DNA of 15,744 nt from CAZRIE01 sp964600075. Its GTDB lineage: Bacteria > Bacteroidota > Bacteroidia > Flavobacteriales > Flavobacteriaceae. Every line of letters begins with the position of its first letter. The stretch's first letter is position 1. The stretch lies in assembly GCA_964600075.1 (NCBI GenBank), contig CAZRIE010000099.1, forward strand, positions 1-15,744. Direction: 5' to 3'. The notes under the pieces were generated by a model. The model was given only the letters and a program-made list of their open reading frames with translations, was not told the origin of the DNA and made no database searches. Positions 7,712 through 15,541 of the stretch are shown here, one piece after another. The position numbers and the translations under genes were made by a program.

Positions 7712-9007
7712 TTGAAGACGAAAGTGATTATAAGTAATTTAAAAATTGGTATTTGTACTACTTGTTTGGTATTGTGGGTGAGCTTTGCCATTTCCCAGAA
7801 GACAGAAAAGGAATTCCCGCTTTGGGAAGAAGGGGTAATGGAAATCCATCATATTAATACTGGTCGTGGTGATACGGCTTTTTTTATATTTCCGGATGCC
7901 ACAACTCTTTTGGTGGATGCAGGGGATATGTCCGAAACGCACCCAAGGACACTTTCCGTTAGGAATGCCGCTCAAAAACCCAAAAATTCTAAGTCAGCCC
8001 CGGAATGGATCGTAGATTATATTCATCAGTTTTTTCCGGGAAACGGACCAATGAAGTTAGATTACGCCCTAATTACCCATTATCACGATGATCATTTCGG
8101 CGAGATGGACCGCAACCGGAAAAAAGCAAAAAAAGGCGACTATTTTCTAACGGGCATTACCGAAGTCGGAAGCCTTATCCCCATAAAAACACTTTTTGAT
8201 CGAGGAAGCGATTTCCCCATTGACCTAAAAGATCTAAAAATTCAAAAAGAACTGAGCCAAGATGATGAATACGGAATGATAACAACCTTGCACAATTATT
8301 GGAAGTTCATAGCGTATCAAACCATAAATCATGGCTTAACCCACGAAAAGCTGATTGCTGGCGACGGTCATCAAATAAGACTAAAAAAGGCAGCAAAACA
8401 ATATCCCAGTTTTACGGTCAGGAACATTGCTGTAAACGGACAGTTATGGACTGGTAAGAATAACAACTATTTCAGTCTTTTTCCCGAAGGTGACTATCCC
8501 GGCGAAAACCCCTTGAGCACATGCATTAAAATTTCATATGGTAACTTTGATTACTTTACAGGTGGGGATATTAGTGGGATAAACGATTTCGGAGGTATTA
8601 ATAGGAACAGCGTAGAATCGAATATAGCCCCAGTGGTCGGCCCTGTTGACGTGGCTACCTTGAACCATCATGGAAATAGAGACTCTCAGAATTCCTTTTA
8701 TGTACGTACGCTTCGACCAAGAGTTTGGATCCAACAAAATTGGTCGTCGGACCACCCTGGTGAAGAAGTCTTGAGAAGAATTACTTCTACAGTGCTTTAT
8801 CCTGGTGAAAGAGATCTATTTTCTACCATTATGTTACAAGCGAATAAAGACGTAATCGGTAGTAGGTTAAATTCCTATAAAAGTCAACAAGGTCATATTG
8901 TGGTGCGCGTTTACGATGAAGGTGCAAAATATGACATATATATATTGAACGACACATCTGAAAAAAAGGAAGTACTGGCTAAATTTGGCCCCTATATATC
9001 CAACTAA
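7712..9007 (+). CDS. Secreted metallo-beta-lactamase-fold hydrolase, TTG start
   Basis: A 431-residue exported hydrolase. Residues 1 to about 29 look like a Sec signal peptide (KIGICTTCLVLWVSFAISQ). The fold follows in order: MEIHHINTGRGDTAFFIF, LLVDAGD, the metal motif THYHDDHFG (His123, His125, Asp127, His128), GGDISG (Asp286) and TLNHHGN (His319/320). This is the ComEC-like subgroup, which includes the pneumococcal phosphorylcholine esterase Pce; the same fold in NAPE-PLD cleaves ethanolamine phospholipids. A TAA lies directly upstream in frame and the next in-frame ATG is residue 43, so TTG 7712-7714 is the only start that keeps the signal peptide. It begins 33 bases after the phosphodiesterase. 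Removal of phosphoethanolamine from a larger molecule would fit the locus, but the substrate is unproven and a nuclease or other esterase remains possible. Confidence 0.85.
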   Translation: MKTKVIISNLKIGICTTCLVLWVSFAISQKTEKEFPLWEEGVMEIHHINTGRGDTAFFIFPDATTLLVDAGDMSETHPRTLSVRNAAQKPKNSKSAPEWIVDYIHQFFPGNGPMKLDYALITHYHDDHFGEMDRNRKKAKKGDYFLTGITEVGSLIPIKTLFDRGSDFPIDLKDLKIQKELSQDDEYGMITTLHNYWKFIAYQTINHGLTHEKLIAGDGHQIRLKKAAKQYPSFTVRNIAVNGQLWTGKNNNYFSLFPEGDYPGENPLSTCIKISYGNFDYFTGGDISGINDFGGINRNSVESNIAPVVGPVDVATLNHHGNRDSQNSFYVRTLRPRVWIQQNWSSDHPGEEVLRRITSTVLYPGERDLFSTIMLQANKDVIGSRLNSYKSQQGHIVVRVYDEGAKYDIYILNDTSEKKEVLAKFGPYISN

Positions 9008-9011
9008 ATCA

Positions 9012-9131
9012 ATGAAAATATATCGCATTATAGTCCTATTATTTCTGCTAGATACTTTGCCATCGGAATATCGAGGTCTATCTGTCTCACCAGTGAGCAA
9101 AAAACAACATATTAGATTGTTAAAACAATAG
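9012..9131 (+). CDS. Possible small ORF with signal-like N-terminus (39 residues)
   Basis: An ATG four bases after the stop of the metallo-hydrolase opens a 39-codon frame ending at TAG 9129-9131. It begins MKIYRIIVLLFLLDTL, a basic start followed by a hydrophobic run as in an export signal, and then a short polar basic tail. I recognise no family. It may be a tiny envelope peptide, the stump of a truncated secreted protein, or chance. The rest of the 166-base gap before the permease shows no clear promoter or hairpin. Confidence 0.3.
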   Translation: MKIYRIIVLLFLLDTLPSEYRGLSVSPVSKKQHIRLLKQ

Positions 9132-9173
9132 CAAACCGCACATTAAACAAAACAGCGGCCTAAACTAAAATAT

Positions 9174-10655
9174 ATGGGTAAAAGTGTCAAGTATAAAAAA
9201 ATGGACAAGTCCTATTTCGAATCTAGGGAGTTAAAGCGGCATGCTGGAGTTTGGTCTTTGTGGGCCTTGGGGGTCGGTGCAGTTATATCGGGGCATTTCT
9301 CGGGATGGAATCTCGGATTAGCTTCGGGAGGCTGGGGAGGTATGTTTATTGCGACCATCATTGTGGCCATTATGTATATTGGACTTACCCAAAGTGTAGC
9401 GGAAATGTCTCCCGCCCTACCGCATACCGGAGGGGCTTATTCTTTTGCAAGATCGGCCATGGGCCCATGGGGAGGATTTTTTACGGGTTTGGTAGAAAAC
9501 TTAGAATTCATTTTAACCCCGGCCGTCATTGTTTTCTTTCTGAGTAACTATATGGCAGGCATCTTTGAAACTGGCCCGGACCTATTACCCTTTTGGTGGT
9601 TTGGGTTTTACGCTGTATTTACGGTGCTAAATATAGTAGGCGTGGCCATGTCCTTTCGCTTTACAGTAGTGCTGACTTTTTTGGCCCTAGGATGTTTGGT
9701 CGTATTTTGGGTATCATCCATAGGGAGTGTCGACTTTACAAAATTCGCATTGGACATTAAAGCGGGAACCTCAGGAGAAGCCGAGCATCTAGCGGGCGGT
9801 GGCGGTGCATTTATGCCTATGGGTTTCCTTGGAGCTTTAAAAGCAATGCCCTTCGCAGTGTGGTTGTTCTTAGCAATCGAACAATTACCATTAGCGGCGG
9901 AAGAATCTGTTGATCCTAAAAAAGATATGCCCAAAGGCCTGACATACGGCATTATTACGTTGATTATTTCGGCTTTTTTAATACTGTGGTTAAATGCTTC
10001 AATACCTTTGGGGTCCTATGCGTTATCCCAGTCAGGCGAGCCACTATTGGACGGGTTTAAAGTACTGTACGGAGATAATATTGCCAAACTGCTTGCATTG
10101 GTTGCCACTATTGGCTTACTAGCCTCTTTTCATACCATAATTTTTGCCTTTGGAAGACAAATTTATTCCTTATCAAGAGCAGGTTATTTTCCTGTGATAT
10201 TATCGGTAACCCATAGCAAAAGAAAAACACCCTATACCGCCTTAATCTTAGGTTCTGCTATTGGATTTGCCGTATTGATGATAACCAAATTTTCGGCGGG
10301 CAGTGAAAGTGAAGTTTTTATAGGAGGAGCACTATTGAACATTGCCGTTTTTAGTGCCATGTTATCCTATATCTTGCAATGTGGGTCATTTCTATTGCTA
10401 CGAAAAAACAAACCCGATATGGCCAGACCCTATGTTAGCCCATTTGGAAAGTTCGGAGCTTGGATAACTATTGTTCTTGCCAGTGTAATCATTTATTTTC
10501 AACTTCAGGATCAATCGTATAGAACTGCGGTATTCATAGCTATCGGATATTTGGTAATTGGATTAGTTTACTTTGGACTAAAAGGAAGGTACCGTTTAAT
10601 ACTTTCTCCTGAGGAAGAATTTGCATTGGAACATGAAACCAAAGAAAAGCCATAA
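9174..10655 (+). CDS. APC-superfamily permease, ethanolamine-permease type
   Basis: A 493-residue inner-membrane transporter with about twelve hydrophobic segments. The first segment carries the APC consensus as LWALGVGAVISGHFSGWNLG, and then come SVAEMSPALPHTGGAYSFAR, MPFAVWLFLAIE followed by AAEESVDPKKDMPKG, and SFHTIIFAFGRQIYSLSRAG. From memory of the family, the ISG-x-x-x-GW start and the PFA-W-FLAIE/AAEE-DPK signature match bacterial ethanolamine permeases more closely than generic amino acid permeases. It would import ethanolamine or a similar amino alcohol by proton symport. ATG 9174 is used; ATG 9201 is a possible alternative with little effect on the protein. It follows the envelope genes by 166 bases and precedes the GS-like gene by 87. 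Assignment as a permease is firm; the substrate is likely but not proven. Confidence 0.85.
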   Translation: MGKSVKYKKMDKSYFESRELKRHAGVWSLWALGVGAVISGHFSGWNLGLASGGWGGMFIATIIVAIMYIGLTQSVAEMSPALPHTGGAYSFARSAMGPWGGFFTGLVENLEFILTPAVIVFFLSNYMAGIFETGPDLLPFWWFGFYAVFTVLNIVGVAMSFRFTVVLTFLALGCLVVFWVSSIGSVDFTKFALDIKAGTSGEAEHLAGGGGAFMPMGFLGALKAMPFAVWLFLAIEQLPLAAEESVDPKKDMPKGLTYGIITLIISAFLILWLNASIPLGSYALSQSGEPLLDGFKVLYGDNIAKLLALVATIGLLASFHTIIFAFGRQIYSLSRAGYFPVILSVTHSKRKTPYTALILGSAIGFAVLMITKFSAGSESEVFIGGALLNIAVFSAMLSYILQCGSFLLLRKNKPDMARPYVSPFGKFGAWITIVLASVIIYFQLQDQSYRTAVFIAIGYLVIGLVYFGLKGRYRLILSPEEEFALEHETKEKP

Positions 10656-10742
10656 AAATAATTACTCCTATAGCTTAGTACTTTCGAATACATCGCAAGT
10701 TCATTCTGGCAAACAGGAAACGCTTTATTAAAAATACGGCAT

Positions 10743-12119
10743 ATGAATAAAAAAGACGAAAAAATGAATATCGATACCGTCAAGAAATATATCAAAGACC
10801 ATAAAATAAGAGATGTCAAATTGGCCATCGTTGATATTGATGGTGTTTTACGGGGCAAATATGTCAATGCAAATAAATTTCTATCTGCCTTGGATAAAGG
10901 GTTCGAATTTTGCAATGTCATTTTTGGCTGGGATACCGATGATGTGCTGTATGCAAAAGATTCCTTTACAGGTTGGAAAGATGGGTTTACCGATTCAACT
11001 GCCACAATAGATGCCTCAAGTTTAAGAATGTTGCCTACGGAGGATAATCAATCCGTGATTTTTTTAGCGGATTTCTCGGAAAGTTTGGCCGCAAGCGTTT
11101 GCCCAAGATCCATTCTCAAAAAAACACTTATGCGGTTAGATAAGCTTGGGTACGATGCCAGTGCCGCTTTGGAATTTGAATTTTTCTTGTTCAATGAAAC
11201 TCCAAAAACCGCGCGCGACAAAAACTTTAGCAATTTAGAACCGATCACCCCGGGCAATTTTGGATATTCTGTTTTGCGAAATTCGACCCATGCCGACCTA
11301 TATCATGAAATATTGAGCCTCGCCGATGAAATGGGGATGCCCATTGAGGGTTTACACACAGAGACAGGGCCCGGCGTTCTTGAAGCCGCCCTTGAATATT
11401 CAGAGGCACTAAGGGCAGCAGATAATGGAATACTGTTCAAAACCTTTACAAAGGTTTGGGCGCAACAGCGTGATATGATGGCCAGTTTTATGGCCAAATG
11501 GTCTCCCGATTACCCAGGGCAATCGGGACATATTCATATCTCTCTACAGAAAAGGGACGGGACATCAGCATTTTACGATAAAAATAAGTCAAACAATATG
11601 TCGGATGTTATGCGTTGGTTCATTGGGGGGCAACAAAGATTAATGCCCGAAATTTTGGCGATGGTAGCCTCTACCTGCAACAGCTATACCCGACTTATTC
11701 CCGGGTTTTGGGCCCCAACAGCGGCATCATGGGGTATTGATAACAGAACCTGCGCACTTAGAGCCATTCTTGGAAGCAGCAAATCGCAACGTGTAGAGTA
11801 CAGGGTGTCTGCGGCGGACATTAATCCGTATCTGGCGCTGGCCGCTGCAATAGGTACAGGTATTTGGGGCATCGAAAATAAGATAGAACCATTGGATGCG
11901 GTCAAGGGAAATGCCTATGATGTGAATTTTCCTGAGGAACTTCAGCTGCCTAGAACACTGACCCAGGCCGCAGAGCGGCTAAAAAATTCCAAAGCCGCGC
12001 GAGACTTGTTCGGCGATATTTTTGTTGAACATTACGCTTACACCAGGGAGTGGGAAGATCAACAACAACGCCGTGCCATTACCGACTGGCAATTAAACAG
12101 ATATTTTGAAATAATATAA
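10743..12119 (+). CDS. Glutamine-synthetase-family ligase, putative gamma-glutamylethanolamide synthetase
   Basis: A 458-residue type I GS-fold enzyme predicted to couple the glutamate gamma-carboxyl to an amine with ATP. Metal and glutamate ligands are visible: Glu144/Glu146 (ALEFEFFLF), Glu207 and Glu214 (HTETGPGVLEAALEYSEALR), His263/His265 (GHIHISL), Arg317 (YTRLIPGFWAPTAASWG), Asn334-Arg335, and Glu352/Arg354 (RVEYRVSAADINPYLALAAA). The N-terminal part reads KLAIVDIDGVLRGKYV and FGWDTDDVLY, and lacks the FDGSSI loop (Asp50/Ser53 in E. coli GlnA) that binds ammonium. That points away from true glutamine synthesis and towards PuuA, IpuC or GlnA4-like amine glutamylation. No adenylylation Tyr motif is obvious. 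ATG 10764 is an alternative start seven codons in. It ends 3 bases before the aldehyde dehydrogenase. Ethanolamine as acceptor is inferred from the adjacent permease and alcohol dehydrogenase. Confidence 0.85.
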   Translation: MNKKDEKMNIDTVKKYIKDHKIRDVKLAIVDIDGVLRGKYVNANKFLSALDKGFEFCNVIFGWDTDDVLYAKDSFTGWKDGFTDSTATIDASSLRMLPTEDNQSVIFLADFSESLAASVCPRSILKKTLMRLDKLGYDASAALEFEFFLFNETPKTARDKNFSNLEPITPGNFGYSVLRNSTHADLYHEILSLADEMGMPIEGLHTETGPGVLEAALEYSEALRAADNGILFKTFTKVWAQQRDMMASFMAKWSPDYPGQSGHIHISLQKRDGTSAFYDKNKSNNMSDVMRWFIGGQQRLMPEILAMVASTCNSYTRLIPGFWAPTAASWGIDNRTCALRAILGSSKSQRVEYRVSAADINPYLALAAAIGTGIWGIENKIEPLDAVKGNAYDVNFPEELQLPRTLTQAAERLKNSKAARDLFGDIFVEHYAYTREWEDQQQRRAITDWQLNRYFEII

Positions 12120-12122
12120 AAA

Positions 12123-13505
12123 ATGAGAGATACCATTTCACCCATAGACGGTTCCGTTTATTGTTCCACCCAAGAACACGGTTCCAAGGATATTAAGGAC
12201 GCCTTGATTTTGGCGGAAAAAGCTTCTCCCCTATGGGCCCATTTATCGATTGCGGAAAGAGCAAAGTACATCACAGCGTTCGTATCGGCTATTACTGCCG
12301 ATAAGGACGACATTGCTTCGGAAATCACCTGGCAAATGGGGAGGCCATTAAGTCAATCCCCGGGAGAAATTATGGGCTTTGCGGATCGTGCCAAGTATAT
12401 GATCGGAATAGCGAAGGAGGCTTTGCATCCCTATGAAATAAATGACCAAAATTCGGGTGGAAGATGGGTTGAACGATTACCGCTGGGTATCATAAGTGTA
12501 TTAAGCCCATGGAATTATCCCTTTTTGACTTCCGTAAACGCCATCGTTCCAGCACTTGTGGCGGGTAACGTAATAATTTTGAAACATTCTTTTCAAACAC
12601 CTTTGGTGGCCGAACGATATGCGCAGGCCGCGATAAAGGCAGGATTGCCGAAGGGGGTTTTTCAAATACTGCATTTAAACCATAAAAATACATCCCAGCT
12701 CATTGGTAATCCTAAAATTGATGGCGTATGCTTTACCGGATCGGTCCAAGGAGGTCTGGCCGTGCAGCTAGCGTTGACCAATAAATTTATTCCCTGCGGA
12801 TTGGAATTGGGAGGAAAAGACCCCGCGTACGTCAGAGCCGATGCAGATCTAGATCAAAGTGTCGAAAGTTTAGTGGACGGATCGTTTTTTAATAGTGGCC
12901 AGTCGTGTTGCGGAATAGAAAGAATCTATGTGCATGAATCCCTTTACGGACCATTTGTGGATAGATTCGTGGACATAGCGAAAGAATATAGGCTTGGTAA
13001 TCCTTTGGAACAAGACACAAATTTAGGTCCAATGGTCAAAACGGAAGCTGCCGATTATGTGAGAAAACAAGTTGGCGAAGCACTCAATAAGGGTGCAAGG
13101 TCTTTGATAGACGAATCTTTGTTCCCAGCTTCCAAAAAAGGTACTCCGTATCTGTCGCCCCATGTTTTGATAAATGTCGACCATACTATGGACGTAATGA
13201 CCCAAGAGAGTTTTGGCCCAGTGGTCGGAATAATGAAAGTTAAAAATGACGAGGAGGCACTTAACTTGATGAACGATTCGCAATACGGATTAACAGCTTC
13301 CATATGGACCGTTAATAAAGATGAGGCTATACAGCTTGGGCGCAAGGTAGAAACAGGAACAGTTTTTATGAACCGCTGTGATTATTTGGATCCGGCACTG
13401 GCTTGGACGGGCGTCAAGAATTCAGGAAAAGGGGTCACCCTGTCAAAAATAGGATATGACCATGTAACAAGGGTCAAATCTTTTAATTTCAGTATGGCAA
13501 AATAA
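12123..13505 (+). CDS. Aldehyde dehydrogenase, putative gamma-glutamyl-aminoacetaldehyde dehydrogenase
   Basis: A 460-residue NAD(P)-dependent aldehyde dehydrogenase of usual length. Catalytic residues are all visible: Asn131 (LSPWNYPF), Lys154 (IILKHSFQTP), the FTGSVQGG turn at 204-211, Glu228 (LELGGKDPAYV), Cys262 (FFNSGQSCCGIER, with an extra adjacent Cys263) and Glu362/Phe364 (TQESFGPVVGI). The Glu that often follows in the KPSE motif and favours NAD over NADP is absent (KHSF), so the cofactor is open. Start and spacing are clear: ATG lies 3 bases after the ligase stop, implying translational coupling. In the proposed route it oxidises the glutamylated aldehyde made by the Fe-type alcohol dehydrogenase to gamma-glutamylglycine, the role PuuC plays for gamma-glutamyl-aminobutyraldehyde. 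The family call is firm; the substrate is inferred. Confidence 0.9.
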   Translation: MRDTISPIDGSVYCSTQEHGSKDIKDALILAEKASPLWAHLSIAERAKYITAFVSAITADKDDIASEITWQMGRPLSQSPGEIMGFADRAKYMIGIAKEALHPYEINDQNSGGRWVERLPLGIISVLSPWNYPFLTSVNAIVPALVAGNVIILKHSFQTPLVAERYAQAAIKAGLPKGVFQILHLNHKNTSQLIGNPKIDGVCFTGSVQGGLAVQLALTNKFIPCGLELGGKDPAYVRADADLDQSVESLVDGSFFNSGQSCCGIERIYVHESLYGPFVDRFVDIAKEYRLGNPLEQDTNLGPMVKTEAADYVRKQVGEALNKGARSLIDESLFPASKKGTPYLSPHVLINVDHTMDVMTQESFGPVVGIMKVKNDEEALNLMNDSQYGLTASIWTVNKDEAIQLGRKVETGTVFMNRCDYLDPALAWTGVKNSGKGVTLSKIGYDHVTRVKSFNFSMAK

Positions 13506-13553
13506 TACCGTCGCCCGAGTAGAGTATATTTTGAATTTTAAAAATGAATATTA

Positions 13554-14726
13554 ATGAAATTAGTGAATACGAATTGGAACTTTCCTACCACCATATGGTT
13601 TGGAACGAATAGGATAAATGATTTGTCATTGGCATGCAAACAGTTGGGGATTAAAAAACCGTTGTTTGTGACCGATGAAGGGCTGGTAAAGTTAGCTATT
13701 GTTGAAACCGCACTAGAGGTGTTAAGGCAAGAAGAAATAGAATTTACCGTCTATAGTGACGTACAAGGCAACCCAACCGAAGAAAATGTATTAAATGGTG
13801 TTGCCCATTATAATATCAATAAGCATGACGGAGTCATTGCATTTGGTGGGGGTTCGGCTATCGATGCGGCAAAGACCATTGCGTTCATGTCAGGGCAATC
13901 ACGTTCCCTATGGGATTTTGAGGATGTTGGCGACAATTGGACACGTGCAAATGTAGAAGGAATTGCACCGATAATTGCGATACCGACCACTGCTGGTACC
14001 GGGGCTGAAGTGGGGAGGGCATCCGTTATTTTAGATGAAACAAGGCATACTAAAAAGATAATTTTTCATCCTAGGATATTACCGGGAGTGGTCATATCCG
14101 ACCCTGGATTGACCATTGGTCTGCCTGCAAATATTACGGCATGGACAGGTGTAGATGCCATGGTACACGCCCTAGAGGCCTATTGCGCCCCGGGGTATCA
14201 TCCTATGGCAGAAGGTATTGCCATAGAGGCCATTAGGATAATAGCGAAGTATTTACCCTTGGTGTTTAGTAATGGGACAAATTTGGAGGCAAGAGGACAA
14301 ATGTTGGTTGCCGCCTCAATGGGGGCTACCGCATTTCAAAAGGGACTGGGCTCCGTACATTCCGTTGCGCATCAACTAGGGGCCATCTACAATAAACAAC
14401 ACGGTTTGTTGAACTCAATTTTATTACCCTATGCCCTTAAGCAAAACAAATCTGTTATTGAAGAGAAAATGACATATTTAAGCAAAGTACTTGAACTCCC
14501 GAACAAGGGTACGGATGCCTTTATAGAATATATATTGAACCTTAGGGAGACTCTGAAAATCCCCCATACGCTTCAAGAAATTGGAATAAATGAAGAAAAT
14601 GGCCGGGAAATTGGAAAAATGGCCTTCAAAGACCCTTCTACTGCCACCAATGCAAAATTGGTCAATGCCCAAGATTTGGAAAAATTATTTCGGGCGGCAG
14701 TAAATGGTAATTTAAACAATTTGTAG
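13554..14726 (+). CDS. Iron-type (group III) alcohol dehydrogenase, putative gamma-glutamylethanolamide dehydrogenase
   Basis: A 390-residue metal-dependent alcohol dehydrogenase of the FucO/AdhB family. The nucleotide site is GVIAFGGGSAIDAAKTIA (residues 93-110), followed by IAIPTTAGTGAEVGRASVI. The four metal ligands are complete: Asp201 and His205 (GVDAMVHALEAY), His269 (GLGSVHSVAHQLGA) and His283 (YNKQHGLLNSILLPYAL), with the same 4- and 14-residue spacings as FucO. It lies 48 bases after the aldehyde dehydrogenase and 2 before the amidotransferase-like gene. Its presence is what separates this operon from Puu-type putrescine loci, where an amine oxidase stands in this place: the substrate should carry a primary hydroxyl, as gamma-glutamylethanolamide does. 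The enzyme family is certain; which alcohol it uses is inference, and simple alcohols or diols cannot be excluded. Confidence 0.9.
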   Translation: MKLVNTNWNFPTTIWFGTNRINDLSLACKQLGIKKPLFVTDEGLVKLAIVETALEVLRQEEIEFTVYSDVQGNPTEENVLNGVAHYNINKHDGVIAFGGGSAIDAAKTIAFMSGQSRSLWDFEDVGDNWTRANVEGIAPIIAIPTTAGTGAEVGRASVILDETRHTKKIIFHPRILPGVVISDPGLTIGLPANITAWTGVDAMVHALEAYCAPGYHPMAEGIAIEAIRIIAKYLPLVFSNGTNLEARGQMLVAASMGATAFQKGLGSVHSVAHQLGAIYNKQHGLLNSILLPYALKQNKSVIEEKMTYLSKVLELPNKGTDAFIEYILNLRETLKIPHTLQEIGINEENGREIGKMAFKDPSTATNAKLVNAQDLEKLFRAAVNGNLNNL

Positions 14727-14728
14727 CA

Positions 14729-15520
14729 ATGAAACTTTTGATCGTTGAGGGGAACAATGAAGAGGCCCGTGAACAAAGGGAAGCCTTTGGTATAAAACCC
14801 TATCATTTGCTTTTTAAGGAAATGCTCCGTTTTTTATTGCCTAATGCGCGAACAGAAGTTGCTTTCCCGGCCGATGGTTCCAAGGATTTGCCCACCGCTG
14901 CCCAACTAAAAACGTACAATGGTATTTTATGGACCGGTAGTTCTTTGAGAGTTATGGATAAGGAGCTTTCAGTTACAGGACAATTGGATTTTGCCGAGAC
15001 TATTTTTGAAAGCGGTACGCCTTTGTACGGAAGCTGTTGGGGTATGCAGGTCGCTACTGTAGTTGCAGGAGGAGAGGTTGCCCGGAGCAAGAACGGATTG
15101 GAATTTGGAATCTCTAAACCCATCGAGCTTATAAAATTTGCTGATAAAAGCCCCTTTTTTCCAAATAGAAACACAAGTTATTCGGCACTTTGTATTCATT
15201 TTGACGAAGTGGCAAAATTGCCCAAAAATACCATTGTACTCGCCAGGAATTCACATTCCAAGGTACAAGCTATGGCTTTTGAGTATAGAAAATCATCCTT
15301 CTTTGGCGTTCAGTACCATCCGGAATTCAAAACTTTGGATATGGCATTGATTACCTCATTTTCGGCAAAAAAATTAGTTGAAAGTGGTCGTTTTTCTTCT
15401 TTGAATGATGTTCAGAAATTTTCCATTGAATTATCGGAGCAAAGGAATTTACCGCAAGAAATTACAGATTATCGCCTCCATACCCAAGAAATAATGGCAT
15501 GGCTAAATCATATTGCATAG
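14729..15520 (+). CDS. Class I glutamine-amidotransferase-like hydrolase, putative gamma-glutamylglycine hydrolase
   Basis: A 263-residue stand-alone class I GATase domain. It begins MKLLIVEGNN, has GILWTGSSLRV, then the nucleophile elbow PLYGSCWGMQVATVVAGGEV (Cys103) and the catalytic His197/Glu199 in FFGVQYHPEF; the triad is complete. About 60 residues follow the triad. No synthetase partner domain is fused or adjacent, so amide transfer is less likely than simple hydrolysis of a gamma-glutamyl amide. The elbow GSCWGMQ resembles GMP-synthase-like GATases rather than the GxCRGxQ of PuuD, so it is not a straightforward PuuD orthologue although the reaction type would match. It starts 2 bases after the alcohol dehydrogenase stop and is the last gene of the operon. 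Hydrolysis of gamma-glutamylglycine, returning glutamate to the ligase, is the inferred role; glutamine or gamma-glutamylethanolamide itself are alternative substrates. Confidence 0.82.
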   Translation: MKLLIVEGNNEEAREQREAFGIKPYHLLFKEMLRFLLPNARTEVAFPADGSKDLPTAAQLKTYNGILWTGSSLRVMDKELSVTGQLDFAETIFESGTPLYGSCWGMQVATVVAGGEVARSKNGLEFGISKPIELIKFADKSPFFPNRNTSYSALCIHFDEVAKLPKNTIVLARNSHSKVQAMAFEYRKSSFFGVQYHPEFKTLDMALITSFSAKKLVESGRFSSLNDVQKFSIELSEQRNLPQEITDYRLHTQEIMAWLNHIA

Positions 15521-15541
15521 GATTGAAAGCGCTAAAATGCC

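Noticed and set aside
10568..11005. 145-residue minus-strand ORF covering the gap before the GS-like gene
   Set aside because: It overlaps the permease end and the GS-like start antisense, and its composition looks like reversed coding sequence.
10743..12119. Ordinary nitrogen-assimilating glutamine synthetase (glnA)
   Set aside because: The FDGSSI ammonium-site loop is absent and the gene sits inside a permease/ALDH/ADH/GATase operon typical of amine glutamylation.
9174..15520. Puu-type putrescine operon
   Set aside because: The amine oxidase (PuuB) is missing and replaced by a Fe-type alcohol dehydrogenase; the permease resembles ethanolamine rather than putrescine carriers and the GATase is not PuuD-like.
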